Assembly: GCA_032433765.1 (NCBI GenBank)
Contig: JAVIAB010000051.1
Span: 52,685,328-52,749,327 of the forward strand
Reading direction: 5' to 3'
Length of the DNA: 64,000 nt
DNA from: Megaustenia siamemsis
Lineage: Eukaryota > Mollusca > Gastropoda > Stylommatophora > Ariophantidae
In this document: positions 32,596-44,186 of the stretch, one piece after another
Layout of the letters: each line of letters opens with the position of its first letter
Numbering within the stretch: the first letter of the stretch is position 1
Made by a program: the position numbers and the translations under genes
Notes under the pieces: model-generated
What the model saw: only the letters and a program-made list of their open reading frames with translations
Databases searched by the model: none
Told to the model about the DNA's origin: nothing

Positions 32596-32830
32596 CATCA
32601 TGTGCCATACGGGTTGGCGTAGGCGATCATGTCCTTTCACAATATACTTTCCACAGTGCGTCGTATCAATTCTAATGTTGACTGTTTTCCATGTCACGAC
32701 ATCAAGCTATCTAGTATTTTCTGTCTTTGTCGTCCGCGATCTCTCTGTCCCTGTATTTTGCCAGTTGTAATCAAGTATTCAAATTTTTATCTTCTCATGA
32801 TGATCACGAAATATGTTGATTGTTTATAAC
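32596..32830 (-). mobile_element. LINE A2 3' fragment
   Basis: A minus-strand 3' end of family A2 (ATCATCATGTGCCATACGG on the plus strand). It matches the 2.7-kb and 25.7-kb copies and is cut off after about 235 bp. Confidence 0.85.
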
Positions 32831-32897
32831 TCCAGCTCGTCGATTTTACCAGGCGGATGTTGTGTCCACTTCCAAAACGGTCTTTGGTTAAGTATCG

Positions 32898-33215
32898 AAA
32901 ACGCACAAAGCGACATTGGCGTGATACTTATGTCACCACAGCAGCAGTAATGGCGTGATACTTATGTCACCACAGCAGCAGTAATGGCGTGATACTTATG
33001 TCAAAACGCACAGTGACATTGACGTGATACTTATTTCAAAACGCACAAAGCGACATTGACGTGATACTTTATGTCAAAACGGACAAATCTATATTGGCGT
33101 GATACTTATTTCAAAACGGACAAATCGATATTGGCGTGATACTTATTTCAAAACAGACAAATCGATATTGGCGTGATACTTATGTCAAAATCCACAGTGA
33201 CATTGGCATGATTTC
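32898..33215. repeat. 36-37-bp tandem repeat
   Basis: About nine copies of ATTGGCGTGATACTTATNTC followed by AAAACGGACAAATCGAT or ACCACAGCAGCAGTA variants. Non-coding minisatellite. Confidence 0.92.
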
Positions 33216-33645
33216 TTATATCACCACATCGGCATTTAGGCCCAAATATGTTTGTTGCGATTTCGCGACATACGTCTTTATGAGGTATTAATGGCCACAT
33301 CAAAAACAATGATTTCAACTGTATTTGTTCAACAAGAGGTAATTTATCAGTTATAGCCTAGGTGAAGTCTGAATACTGTTTTATGTTCTTTTCTGTTCAG
33401 CATGTTGTATGGAACCCTCTAGTAAACCTGGTGTTTGGCGCTCGACTATTCCTGTAACTGTTTCTGACAGTTGAATCACTTAGATTCTTTTATTAAATAG
33501 CATTTAATTAAGAAATGTTTTACTCATTATTTCATAATGAGTAAAACGTGTTATCATCTAGTATGTGTACATTTACTTTGTAGACCACGTTCTTTAACAT
33601 AAAACGAGAATTCCCGACCTAGTAGAAAGAACACATACACAAGGG
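33216..33645. other. Non-coding stretch, nothing recognised
   Basis: No recognisable gene. TTTACTCATTATTTCATAATGAGTAAA near 33519-33545 is a small perfect hairpin. Confidence 0.4.
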
Positions 33646-33649
33646 CACT

Positions 33650-34396
33650 ATTCTTCTTCTTCTTCTTTGCTTTATCATCTGCCTTTCAGCGTCGAGGGGT
33701 GATATAATTTGCGGTCTTTTGCTCTTCTGTTCGCCTCTGCTGCTCTTCTGCTGCTGTTATGTTTCCTAGTGCTTCTAATATTCCGTCGACCCATCTTTTT
33801 CGTGGTCGACCCTTGAGTCTGGTGTTCTCACAACGTTTGTTGAAGGCTCGTTGTGTTGTGTTTTGTTCTTTCTGCCTTGTCACGTGGCCAAACCATTGTA
33901 TCTGTTGTTTCCTTATATATTCTATGGCGGTGGCTATTCCTAGCTTTTTTTCTCAGTTCTTCATTTCTGATCTTACTCTCAGACTGGTTCCTGTCATTCG
34001 TCTAACACATTTCATCTCTGTAGAGGTTATTTTTCTTATTGTTCTTGCATCTAGGGTCCAGGTCTGGCATTGGTAGCACAACGTTGGGATGAAGATTGTA
34101 TTGTATAGTGCTCGTTTTGCCTCCAGAGTTATTTCCTTGTTGGACAATAGTGGCGATAACTGTCAGATGATTTGACAAGCTTTGTTGCATCTTGATTCTA
34201 TCTCTGCTGTTTGAGAATTATCGTTTGTCATTAGACTTCCTAGGTATTTGAATTCCTCTACTTGTTTTAGTTGTCTGCCTTCTATAGTTGTGTTGATGTT
34301 CTGTTTATTTTTGGCGACATTCATGATTTCTGTTTTGTTGATGTTGATTTTCGTGTTGTATTTTGTGCACAATTTAGGGCACAATTTAGAAGGTAA
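33650..34396 (-). mobile_element. LINE C, 5'-truncated, post-RT domain to 3' end
   Basis: The longest single LINE C piece: a minus-strand run of about 745 bp. It reads YNTKININKTEIMNVAKN, EEFKYLGSLMTND, LEAKRALYNTIFIPTLCYQC, EMKCVRRMTGTSL, GRPRKRWVDGILEALGNI and a terminal tail near 33680, across several frames. The GAA-repeat tail lies at 33650-33666. RT catalytic motifs are upstream of the truncation. Frameshifts (near 33900 and 34150) make it non-functional. Confidence 0.88.
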
Positions 34397-35455
34397 ATTA
34401 TAAGTTGAAATAAAGAGTCAAATTTTAAAGAAGTCTATTTTTAGTCAATCCACCAATTTCAATGTAACGTGCTGGTGGTATCTTCACTGACCTAGTCGTT
34501 CCCCTCAGGCAATCTGTAACACTAGGGAAACGATTTATCTCCCGCAGCTTTACGCTCAAACAGCAACAGCATTTTCGGCTTAAAGTCACCAACCTCAGAC
34601 TCGATTAATAATAAAGAGTTGGTAAAGTCACAGACTTTCCAGAATATAAGCCATTATCACTGAGTTTCTTCTTATTAACCTTCATATCGTAGTGAAATGA
34701 AATGCCTCCTGTAGTTTACGGATATCTGCCGCTTAAGGCCCGAAACATCCGTCTTCGACACGTGTAGATTTGCTGATCAATTTTGCCCTGGCAGTGGCCA
34801 CTATTGGCCACTATTCTATTTCGACTTTTTAACTGCCAACTGTTTTTACAAATTCCCATCACCTGTTGCCCGAAACCTTCTTATCTAGTGACCAAAGTCT
34901 TATCTACAGACCAGCCAGTCCTCCATCACTGAACTGAAAATACCATTTACAACATTAAACTCCCAAACAGCGCGCCTCCTTCTACCCATTCTGCATTAAT
35001 AATTTTTTAGTTTCAGTGAATCTTTTCTTTATTCATTTTAAAATGAAATTCTACGATATTGAACCTGTGACCCATTCAGCTAAATACCAGCATTCCCCAA
35101 TTGACCGTCTACCATTTATTTCCTTTACAAGATGGCGTCCTTCAATATTTGAATGTGAGGTTAGTGTGGTCCATGACTTGCGTGTAAAGCCGCGGTTTAG
35201 AAGTTTAACTCTTGCTCTAATTACTTATCGACTTCGTTCACAGTCTTGATCAGTGATGTTCAAGCAATCAGAACATAGGGAACATATCCCACACACGGTA
35301 GATACAGAAGTAATGTACGTACCAACTTAATAATCCTAAGGGGAGGTAAGTAAATGACACCAAACTAGTAGACTAATTCACTAAGAGATAGGGTAGTTAG
35401 TGCTCCTACGTGTTGTCAATACTTTAGCAAATTATGAATGTTAGGTAGGAGAGAA
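34397..35455. other. Non-coding stretch, nothing recognised
   Basis: About 1 kb without a supported gene. The 34700-34930 section has two phrases like GGCCCGAAACATCC and GCCCGAAACC, possibly from an eroded element related to the one at 30.6 kb. Confidence 0.35.
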
Positions 35456-35722
35456 ATAATAATAATAAATAAATGATATAATGGAGGGAAATTTCAGAGG
35501 CCATAGATTAGAGAATAATTTCAAGGGAAGAGGTATATTTACACCACTGTATTCCGAGTGCTGTAATACCTCTTCCCATGAAATGATGTGCTTTAAATTA
35601 AGTACCCTTTTCTTCAACATGTCAGCTGGAGAAATCCGAGAGGAATCGAACCGCAATCATTTTGTCCCTTCACCAGCTCGCTACCCTCCTTTTAACCAAA
35701 ACTCTCCCGATGTGATATATTG
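35456..35722 (-). mobile_element. Diverged copy of the palindromic-element repeat
   Basis: GGAGAGAAATAATAATAATA, then GGAGGGAAATTTC, then GAAGAGGTATATTTACA follow the same order as the left arm at 10953-11060. The minus strand also has a B-box-like GCGGTTCGATTCC (near 35647-35659). It lacks an obvious inverted partner. Confidence 0.65.
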
Positions 35723-35769
35723 TAATGAAATAATTAAGCGCTCTTGAGTGTATGAAAGTCGGATAATTA

Positions 35770-36045
35770 AGAACAGGGAAGTGTCGCATAATAGGTTCAC
35801 TGTATAGAATAAAGTCTGGACCAGGAAAAAGGGAAGTGATGTATAATAGGTTCACAGTATAAAATAAAGTCTGGACCAGGAAAAAGGGAAGTGATGTATA
35901 ATAGGTTCACAGTATAAAATAAAGTCTGGACCAGGAAAAAGGGAAATGCCGCATAATAGGTTCACGGTATAGAATAAAGTCTGGACCAGGAAAAAGGGAA
36001 GTTCTGTATAATAGATTAACCGTATAAAGTCTAGACCAGTAATAA
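35770..36045. repeat. 55-bp tandem repeat
   Basis: Five copies of a 55-bp unit with ATAATAGGTTCACAGTATA and AATAAAGTCTGGACCAGG. The middle copies are almost identical. Confidence 0.93.
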
Positions 36046-36462
36046 ACCTACTTTCCACTCTGCCGATGCAAGATGAGGAAAGCAACAATGGCGGCCTCAT
36101 ATTTACGTATCTTATTTTTAGAACATAATGGAGTTACTATGTAGAAAATTGCATTATTTTTCTTAAGCACAGCTTGATTACGATTATCACTGTGAGAAGA
36201 GACTGATAATAAATTGCGAGTATTTTCAAGCAAATGTTAGAAAAAAATATCTGAAAGTAGACTGAAATGATATCAAGTAACATTCATCACGACATCACGA
36301 TGCCTGGAGAGAATTACAGTGAAGTTTACTTCAATGGATTAGATTGAAACTGAAATAGATTTGTAGTCTTAGCTGAAAGTAGTCACTGAGTGACTTTGAT
36401 GAAATTATTAGCAGAATTTAAACACTACTGTTTCCTGTTGAGCACATTGTTTGGCCGGGTGT
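36046..36462. other. Non-coding stretch, nothing recognised
   Basis: No supported feature. Confidence 0.4.
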
Positions 36463-36474
36463 ATGACACTTGCA

Positions 36475-36722
36475 ACAATTAGAACAAGACAAATGACATT
36501 TTTAGGGCATTTTAAAAGACACAACAGCCTAATAAAAGTAATATTGGAAGGGAAAATACAAGGTCAAAGAGGCATAGGCAGACCAAGACTAACATGGACG
36601 AGTAACACCAAAAGAAGGAAAAGTCAACCTATGACAATCTGCACCATCAAAGCAAGAGACAGAGAGGAATGGCGCTCCATGGTAGCCAACCTTCGATGCG
36701 GAGACGGCACCCAGTGATGATG
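36475..36722 (+). mobile_element. LINE B 3' stub with 12-bp TSD
   Basis: The last 248 bp of LINE B, ending REEWRSMVANLRCGDGT in frame and TGATGATG. Perfect 12-bp repeats, ATGACACTTGCA, lie at 36463-36474 and 36723-36734. Confidence 0.93.
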
Positions 36723-37049
36723 ATGACACTTGCATTTGACTAGAACGACAACGCAATCCATTCCAATAAAATGTTCACTGTCGTTATAGAAAAGCAGTGA
36801 TGGAGGAACCAGAGAAGCATAACGAAGTGATAATAAAGTCAGAAAAGCTTCCGCCAATAAATAACGGTTAGAAAAAAATAAAATAAATACACATGAGAAC
36901 TATGCACTTTCAACTCTTCTAGTATGGAGGCGGGATAAGAATATATGAATATATGAGATCGAGTGGTATGATATAATACAAGGAAAGATATAAGACCTAC
37001 AACAACGATTAAATATAATTACTTATAGAGATGATATATAATTATTATA

Positions 37050-37234
37050 TTGTAACAACTGGGAAAATTGAAAGACGAAGAGATAGAGGGAAGCAAAGAG
37101 AAAAGATACCAGACAGCTTAAGAGAATGGCTTGGCAGAAGGTCAACAACAGAAATGATAAATAATTGTCGTGATCGAGAGTTGTGAAGAGACATGATCAC
37201 CTACGACAGCAGGTCCGGTACTTGATGATGATGA
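37050..37234 (+). mobile_element. LINE A1 3' stub with 13-bp TSD
   Basis: About 185 bp of LINE A1 3' end, from TGTAACAACTGGGAAAATTG to GGTCCGGTACTTGATGATG, with repeats TATAATTATTATA at 37037-37049 and 37235-37247. The target is AT-rich, so the exact boundary is uncertain by a few bases. Confidence 0.85.
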
Positions 37235-37255
37235 TATAATTATTATATAAAATTA

Positions 37256-37310
37256 TATATCACTTCGACGCTGAAAGGCAAATGAGGAGAGAGAGAAGGA
37301 GAAACTGGGA
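37256..37310 (+). mobile_element. LINE C extreme 3' end
   Basis: CTTCGACGCTGAAAGGCAAA followed by a purine tail matches the last bases of LINE C at 58.44 kb. It is only about 55 bp long. Confidence 0.7.
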
Positions 37311-38629
37311 GAGTTGTGTGCCATCTGTTATAACTGTCAAGCTATTACTATTTTAAGTAAGGCATTTATTTCTATTTACTTTCATGTGGATTAAAAGGAC
37401 ATCTCTTAAATGCTCAATTAAAGTAAAAAAGAACAGATTTGAAACAGGTCAATGAATTCAAATATTAATTTGAACGATCTAATCTCGGAACTAACTTAAG
37501 TAATGAACTGGGGTTTTGAGGGGGAAAAAAGGGGGGGGGGGGGGTGACAGGTTCCGCTTAAGCTGAGAGTGGTACCTGATAAGTCTGATAAGTTTATTTT
37601 ATTTTTTATGTTGAGAAAAATGTCATGGGATCAAAGAGGGATAGCAAACTCGGGACTGTGAGTGGTAGCTGATAATTCGCATCAAAATTAGTGAACCTGA
37701 AGTGATCAAGACTCTACTTCACCTCTCAATGGTAATCTCTGCAAGCCGATTAAGTTGTTGAGAAAAATGTCACGGGATCAAAGAGAGATAGCAAACTCGG
37801 GACTCAGAAGTGTTCTCTGTTGAAATATATTGTCCTGGTGGAAATGTAAAAAAAAACGCTTCACAGCCAAACACAACGTAACTACGACCATTTAACGAGC
37901 CATTAAAGATGGGCAGTGAGAAGATGTAATAAAATGCAAAAGTAGTTGAAGATGAAGTAAGAGCTTAAATAATTAAAAAGAAAATTAACTAAATTTACAA
38001 ATTATATAACTAACAAAATTACTAGGTATCTAAGTAATGAACTGTATAACAATATCTGCTTGCTAATAAAAGACAAGATAACTTACTGACAGACCAACCA
38101 ATTAATCAACCATGTTACTAGTTATATACCTACCAAACTAACATATCAACGAAGTAATTAACTTACTGCTTGCTTAGCTAACCAATCAACAAGCTAAACA
38201 GCAAAGTAATTAATTTACTATGTAGCAAACTGACAATGCAAGACTTTTACTAATGACCTAGGTAACTAACTAATTTAAGACTAATTGATAATGTAGATAA
38301 TAAAATAGTTCAATAAATAAATAATTGAACAAAATCAACAAGTAAACCATATAGCTAGCTAGTTAATTAAAGGGAAAAAAAATCATTTCAAATAATTTAA
38401 ATAATTTGAGGGGAAACAAAATCATTTGCTAGCTAGCTAAATTGATAACTAATTGACTATGCATTTAAAACAAACTTAGAAGTTAATGAACTAAATAACT
38501 AACCACTAATCTATTAACACATAAGCTCACATAAATAGTACGCTAACTAATAAACTTATTGACCCACACATTAACTAAATTACAAATAATTAACCAAGTA
38601 ATCGAATTAACTAAAAAACAACCAATATT
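37311..38629. other. AT-rich low-complexity DNA with a short duplicated phrase
   Basis: A G homopolymer lies at about 37530-37543. TTGAGAAAAATGTCATGGGATC...AGCAAACTCGGGACT occurs at 37611-37660 and again at 37758-37804 with a few changes. From 37960 on, the sequence is dominated by TAACTAA-like words and has no ORF. Confidence 0.6.
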
Positions 38630-38990
38630 TTAGCTACGCAAGCCATTAACTAAATAACTTAACAAACCAAGAAAATATATTTTAAAAAAACCATTAACTA
38701 AATAGCTTAACAAACCAAGAAAATATAACAAACCATTAACTAAATAACTTAACAAACCAAGAAAATATAACAAACCATTAACTAAATAACTTAACAAACC
38801 AACCAAGAAAATATAACAAACCATTAACTAAATAACTTAACAAACCAAGAAAATATAACAAACCATTAACTAAATAACTTAACAAACCAAGAAAATATAA
38901 CAAACCATTAACTAAATAACTTAATAAACCAAGAAAATATAACAAACCATTAACTAATTAACTTAACAAACCAAGAAAATATAACCAAAC
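38630..38990. repeat. 42-bp AT-rich tandem repeat
   Basis: About eight copies of ACCATTAACTAAATAACTTA followed by ACAAACCAAGAAAATATAACAA. The period is a multiple of three and produces a repetitive open frame on the minus strand. Confidence 0.93.
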
Positions 38991-39267
38991 AACCTATCAA
39001 GAACCGAATTAATCTTCTACCAAACAATCAACTAAGCAACTTGCTACAGAAACAAAAAAAAACTGATAACTTAAACGATGAGGGGTTAAGGCAAATAAAT
39101 GCAAATGAATGCATACAAATGCTAAGCTACAGTAAAGCTGAATGTGAGGGAAAATTGAAGAAAAAAAATAGAAAAAATGGTATGGTAAACGCTTTACGTG
39201 GTTAGTAGATGACATCTATGAAGTGGGCTCATTTTGTGTTTAACTCAAAAGCATATGGGCTTTTTAA

Positions 39268-40098
39268 CCAAAGTCCTTTTTTTGGGGACTCAATGAAGAT
39301 ATCCCCGATGGAAGAATAAATTGTACTATTAGTCCCATAAATGATTCGCTTCCAGAGGTTTATGATGTAAACAAAGCAGTTTTGTTATTGCAAGTGAATG
39401 TCCACACCTATAATTGGTCAGGATTGTGTAGCAGCAGCAGCTTTATAGCGAACACAGAAAACATCACAGGATTGTGCTGTTCTGAAACAGCTATGCCATG
39501 CTACCCTAGAATTGCCTTTAATGGGATTACTGTGACCACAAACCACTCTCCATGTGTGTGCCACATATTTACACCCCAGAAAGAAACACTAAATATAACA
39601 ACATCATGTGCCGTCTGTGATATTAATGACCACGGACCAGGAGCCTCCAGTATGATTGATACAACTGTTGCACCAAGCATTTCATCAGCAGAGCCATATC
39701 TATGGAATGTTAATCTGACATTGTTCTTGAATGATGTCCAAGTTAATGAGACATCAGAATCGTGTGGCGGCAGCTACAAGAAGGGAGCGGAGAACATCAA
39801 GTTCTGCTGCTATAAAGGAGACTTGCCTTGCTATCCCAGAATTGCCTTAAATGGGATCACTGTAGTTGAAAACTTCTCCTCTTGTGTAAACTACACATTC
39901 ACATCTGAGAGTGAATCAGTGAAGGTCACAAAATCATATTCTCTCTGTGATTTTACTAACTACAGGTCATGTGGCTTCTGTTGGATTGGAAATGATAACT
40001 TACCACCACTGTATGTTTATATGTTTGGAGTTGGAGTCATCAATAATGGCCTAACATCATCAGGTGCTATGACGATCATCATTTTCGGGAGGACGTGA
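39268..40098 (+). CDS. Candidate host exon: secreted or ectodomain protein with two Cys-rich modules
   Basis: Open from 39268 (after a TAA) to a TGA at 40096-40098, about 276 codons with no Met near the start, so it is probably an internal exon; TTTTTAACCAAAG before 39274 could be a 3' splice site. Two related modules of about 100 residues are visible. Module 1 has ITGLCC, MPCYPRIAFNGITV, SPCVCHIFT and TTSCAVCDIND. Module 2 has IKFCCYKGDLPCYPRIALNGITV split as IKFCC, LPCYPRIALNGITV, SSCVNYTF and SYSLCDFTNY. Eight N-glycosylation sequons (NWS, NIT, NHS, NIT, NLT, NET, NFS, NYT) indicate an extracellular location. GTGCTATG at 40063 after TCATCAG is a possible donor site, which would make the last codons intronic. 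I do not recognise the family. Matched conservation between the modules argues for real coding sequence, unlike the other frames here. Confidence 0.55.
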   Translation, partial: PKSFFWGLNEDIPDGRINCTISPINDSLPEVYDVNKAVLLLQVNVHTYNWSGLCSSSSFIANTENITGLCCSETAMPCYPRIAFNGITVTTNHSPCVCHIFTPQKETLNITTSCAVCDINDHGPGASSMIDTTVAPSISSAEPYLWNVNLTLFLNDVQVNETSESCGGSYKKGAENIKFCCYKGDLPCYPRIALNGITVVENFSSCVNYTFTSESESVKVTKSYSLCDFTNYRSCGFCWIGNDNLPPLYVYMFGVGVINNGLTSSGAMTIIIFGRT

Positions 40099-40147
40099 AC
40101 TCCCATGGTATATGGTGGATGGGCGGTAGGAACCATTGAAGGCTGTG

Positions 40148-40515
40148 TCTGAAAGGTGTTCCTTGTTGCAGTTTCCTCATATTCCAAGTCCGACTTGTTG
40201 CAGGAGCTACTGAGTTAAGTACTCTGTGCACACCGTGAGCTGTGTGTCTCTTCCGTTTTGATCCTGCTTCGATATCCCGCTTGTTTACGATGAATGATGA
40301 TATCGTATGACAGGGAACAGTTGGCTGTGTTCACTTTCTGCGCGGTTTCGCCTTATGTCTTTTGGCGTGTGCTGAGACTGCTACGATGGGGACTACAGTT
40401 ACCTTTCTTTGTTTGGGAGATGAGTTAGTAATTCGGATGATTCCACTGGCATGGGGGGTTGAGCAATTATGGATTTTGATTCGTTTGCTGTGATACCGGG
40501 GCCTTCCATAACCAA
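40148..40515. repeat. Dispersed repeat of about 360 bp, copy 2
   Basis: The counterpart of 23289-23645: GTTGCAGTTTCCTCATATTC, TTTACGATGAATGATGATAT and AGCAATTATGGATTTTGATT align in order. It starts about 50 bp after the Cys-rich exon frame ends. No conserved ORF. Confidence 0.82.
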
Positions 40516-40575
40516 TAACCAATAACCAATAACCAATAACCAATAACCAATAATCAATAACCAATAACCAATAAC
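40508..40575. repeat. 7-bp microsatellite (CCAATAA)n
   Basis: Nine to ten copies of CCAATAA at the end of the dispersed repeat. The other copy has a single AACAATAACCATAAC at the same position, so this array expanded from the repeat tail. Confidence 0.93.
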
Positions 40576-40877
40576 ATGATCTGTGTCGTCTACTAACCAC
40601 GTAAAGTGTTCAGATACAATTTTTTCCATTTTTTTTTTCAATTTTCCCTAACTTAAACGATACAGGCTCATTGAACAACCTGTAAAACAAACACTCATCA
40701 GCATCAACAGAAAATACAGAAGACAACCGTCGATTAACTTAGATTTGAACCCATACGTTGTGATACAACGTCAGGGCAACAGATAAGCTTGGTAAACCCC
40801 TACGAGCATAGATAATATAAATGTAATGGCAGATCGTTCATACGTTCACAATACAAGGGGCGAAGATCTAACGCGGT

Positions 40878-41134
40878 AAGTAAAATAAAAAGTCCTGTCA
40901 CGCCAAGTGTCGTATAGGGAATATCGTGTTAGTGACCATAATTTTTATAGACTTTCAGCACATCATTTTTGGGGTAGTGTGGTCGGCATTACGCCCGTGC
41001 CGCTTTACTTTCGCAGAAAAAAATCAATCCGATACTCATTTAAACCTTGGTGAGCTTGGATCCCGTTTCGATTAGGATCGAACCCGACCCCCGTGTCCTT
41101 AGTAGTCCAGTTCACTAACCACTGAGCTATCGCA
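40878..41134 (-). mobile_element. tRNA-headed SINE (type 1), copy 4
   Basis: A minus-strand type 1 copy, more diverged than copies 1 and 2 (for example AATCAATCCGATACTC in the body). Flanking repeats ATCTAACGCGGT (40866-40877) and ATCTAGCGCGGT (41135-41146) differ at one site. Confidence 0.9.
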
Positions 41135-41146
41135 ATCTAGCGCGGT

Positions 41147-41557
41147 GGCCTTGATAAATTATAAGTCTGGAGTGAATTTGTGGGACTATTAGAAAATTGC
41201 AGCAGAAACATGTTAGCTCCATCTCATAGTAGGGCCAACTATAAAACAGAAACTAACAAATGATGATAGCACACGGAGAACAAATCCTATAAGTGACTCA
41301 TCGACATTCGACAATGAAATGAAGGCAAAACGTGACCTTAAAAGTCGCAAAAGTAGAGGACAATAAGCTACGACATAAATTCGCCTTGTTAATTCAGCTG
41401 CGGGACTCAGTTTTCAGTAAATGAACACTAAACATAAAATTGTAGCTAACCCTGTGGTGTGACGAGACGAACAGACGGTCCCGCGTGATATATATTTTAT
41501 ATTTGTGGATATCTCGTTTTAGTGGTGTGACATAGTAAGCCATAAGATGATACTCGG
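41147..41557. other. Non-coding stretch, nothing recognised
   Basis: No supported feature. Confidence 0.4.
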
Positions 41558-41569
41558 TAAAACATCATC

Positions 41570-42011
41570 ATCAAGTGCCATGCCTGCTGGCGTAGGTGAT
41601 CATGTTTCTCCACAACTTTCGATCTCGACAGTTACTTATCATTTCTGTTGCTGACCTTCTACCAAGCCATTCTCTTAAGCTGCCTGGCATCTTTTTTCTT
41701 TGCTTTCCTTTATCTCTTCGTCCCTCAATTATTCCAGTTGTCACAATATATTCCAGCTGTTTCCTTCTCATTACATGGCCAAAAATGTATGAATGTTTCT
41801 TCCTAATATTGGAAATTAGCTCTCTCTTTGCTTTGGCCTCTTTCAGAACGTTTTCATTACCCTTCATAGCTGTCCATGGTATTCTCAACATTCTTCTATA
41901 AAACCACATTTCCTCAGTTTTCATTGAATTTCTTGTTTGTTGTCATATTGTCCATGATTCACATCCATATGTTAAGACTGGTTTTACGTAACAATTAAGA
42001 ACTTTTTTCTA
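41570..42011 (-). mobile_element. LINE A1, 5'-truncated, 12-bp TSD
   Basis: The minus strand encodes 117 open codons of the post-RT domain: EMWFYRRMLRIPWTAMKG, EGRRDKGKQRKKMPGSLREW and a terminal MITYASRHGT. Perfect 12-bp repeats, TAAAACATCATC, lie at 41558-41569 and 42012-42023. Confidence 0.92.
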
Positions 42012-42023
42012 TAAAACATCATC

Positions 42024-43449
42024 TAGCACAAACTACAGAAAATCGACAATCGCCTGCTTCAATCTACAAATACAGGCGTAAAGAACCATATATGAAGTTA
42101 ATGTAGCAAATACATGCGGCTGTTATTTCTGTTCACGAAATAATAATTGTCTTTGCTTTAGGACAAATCAAAAAGATGTGCAGAGGGGAATTTTGTTAAA
42201 GGAAAGAAGATAAACGTGCAGGAAGAGCAAACAGTGAGACCAAAGGAAGGGAAAGTTGAGAACTTCGTTGAAGTCACAAACAGATCTTGGTTAGATTATT
42301 TTTTTTTATTCTACGGGAGAATGAGTCAGAGAAAATGCGAATTCAAAAAGATTTGGCACTCACACTCAAAACAGGCGTAAAGTTTGTTTAAGGGACAGAA
42401 GCACCTCACTCCAGGTGAATGAATATTTAAATCTAGAACGCTACCTGAGATAACTCGCTACGAGATCTGTTTGCGTTGCCTAGAGACGCTACTGAACACA
42501 AATGAACAAAACGCTACAAAATATAGGAATTTAGTACATAAATAATATTCAATAGAGAGGATATAGACCCGTGTCTTAAACAGAAGCTATGATTAATTCA
42601 TATACATTAGAGATAGGAATCTATACTCTTTTGAATCACAATTCGCTAGTAAAAAAAATTATTATACAAATAGGATCGTGCTGATATAGTCTGTGATATA
42701 TGAGAGTATGGAAATGTAGATATGCATACCAGTTGTTGCATGAGAAACTGTGTACATTTACGATAAACAAGTGTTGCCATAATATGATTGTTGTTTTATT
42801 AAAAAAAAAACACACACTATTGTATGAATATGTTGGAGAATTGTAAGAGTTGAACTTACCACACATTGATTCACGACAGTTTAATTACGTAATGAATTCT
42901 TTGAACAAGTAATTAAACCAAATAACCAACTTACTAACTAATTAACCACTAATTAACTCACTAACCTACTAAATAAATAACTACTCTGGCGAATGAATAA
43001 CTGACGGTCTAAAAGCTTATTTCAGTAACTGATTGGCGACAGTCAATATATATTTATATATTTAGCTGACTTATTGAATAACTAACTGTCACGGCTAACT
43101 AGCTCACTGAAATTAGTTACTGATGACCAAGAAATTAATGACTAAGAAATTAATGACTAAGAAATTAATGACTAAATAGTTGGTTGATTATGAATAAATA
43201 GCTAGTCAATAATTTGTTCAGTTATAAGAACTTCACCACTGATACTAACAGTATTGATAAGTGTGTGCAGCTATGACATGTTTGTTCTACATTTAGGAAA
43301 TGACATTTTAATGTCCCTTTTTGCTAAAAGTGAATGCGTTTTATGCTATTTAAGTTGTTTCAGAGTGATGGTACAATATGTTATATAATTGTTTGATAAT
43401 CAGATTTGTGTATGTTATATATACAGTTCAGGCACACAGCTACCTTGCA
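42024..43449. other. AT-rich non-coding DNA
   Basis: No supported gene. 42900-43180 consists of TAACTAA-like words similar to 38.0-38.6 kb, including four copies of GACTAAGAAATTAAT at about 43128-43175. A single ancestral-looking unit of the 34-bp array (TATAATTGTTTGATAATCAG) lies at 43382-43401. Confidence 0.55.
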
Positions 43450-44018
43450 CGTACACCAGTGATGGAAAATGTAAAACTGAAATAAATAAAAGAATACGAA
43501 TGACAAAAAGTAAAGTTAATTCCATGAAAAATATACTAACAACAAAACAAATAACACCAGGGCTAAAACTAAGAATAGCAAAATGTTACATCTTCTCAAC
43601 ATTCCCGTATGGTGCAGAAACATGGACATTAGACATGAAAACAGCCAAAAATTGAAGCGTTTGAAATGTGCATTTATAGAAGTATAGGAAGAATTAGATG
43701 AAAAGAAAAGAAAACAAACGATGACGTCTTAAAACAACTAAAAATGAAAAGAGAACAACTAAAACACATTTCAAACAAGACAAATGAGATTTTTGGGACA
43801 TGTTAAAAAAAAACACAGCAGCATACTAAAAGTAATCTTAGAAGAGAAAATACAAGGTAAAAGTGGCAGAGACAAACCAAGACTAACATGGACGAGTAAT
43901 ATCAATGATGAACATGCCAGCCTATGATAACCTGCGTTATCAAAGCAAGAGACAGAGAGGTGTGGTGCTCCATGACAGCCAACCTTCCATGCAGAGACGG
44001 CACTCAATGATGATGATG
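43450..44018 (+). mobile_element. LINE B 3' fragment
   Basis: The plus strand reads the post-RT domain, SMKNILTTKQITPGLKLRIA, ETWTLDMKT, and after frameshifts reaches the family B end with a TGATGATGATGATG tail (about 44010-44022). 5'-truncated; no clear TSD. Confidence 0.88.
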
Positions 44019-44186
44019 ATGATAATTGTGTTATGAACCAATTGTTTTTTTATGTTCAAATCTTTTGTCTTTATTGCACTTGTTCATCATCCAAAGTATC
44101 TTAATGATTGTTCTGTAGCATTTTGTTTCCAAAGAATCGATTTTCTTCCTTGCTCTTTGAGAGACGGTTCTCAATGATAATGTGTT

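Noticed and set aside
38630..38824. Hydrophobic repeat peptide (LLSYLVNGLLYF) that could look like membrane segments
   Set aside because: Encoded by the 42-bp AT-rich tandem repeat on the minus strand; no start, no conservation.
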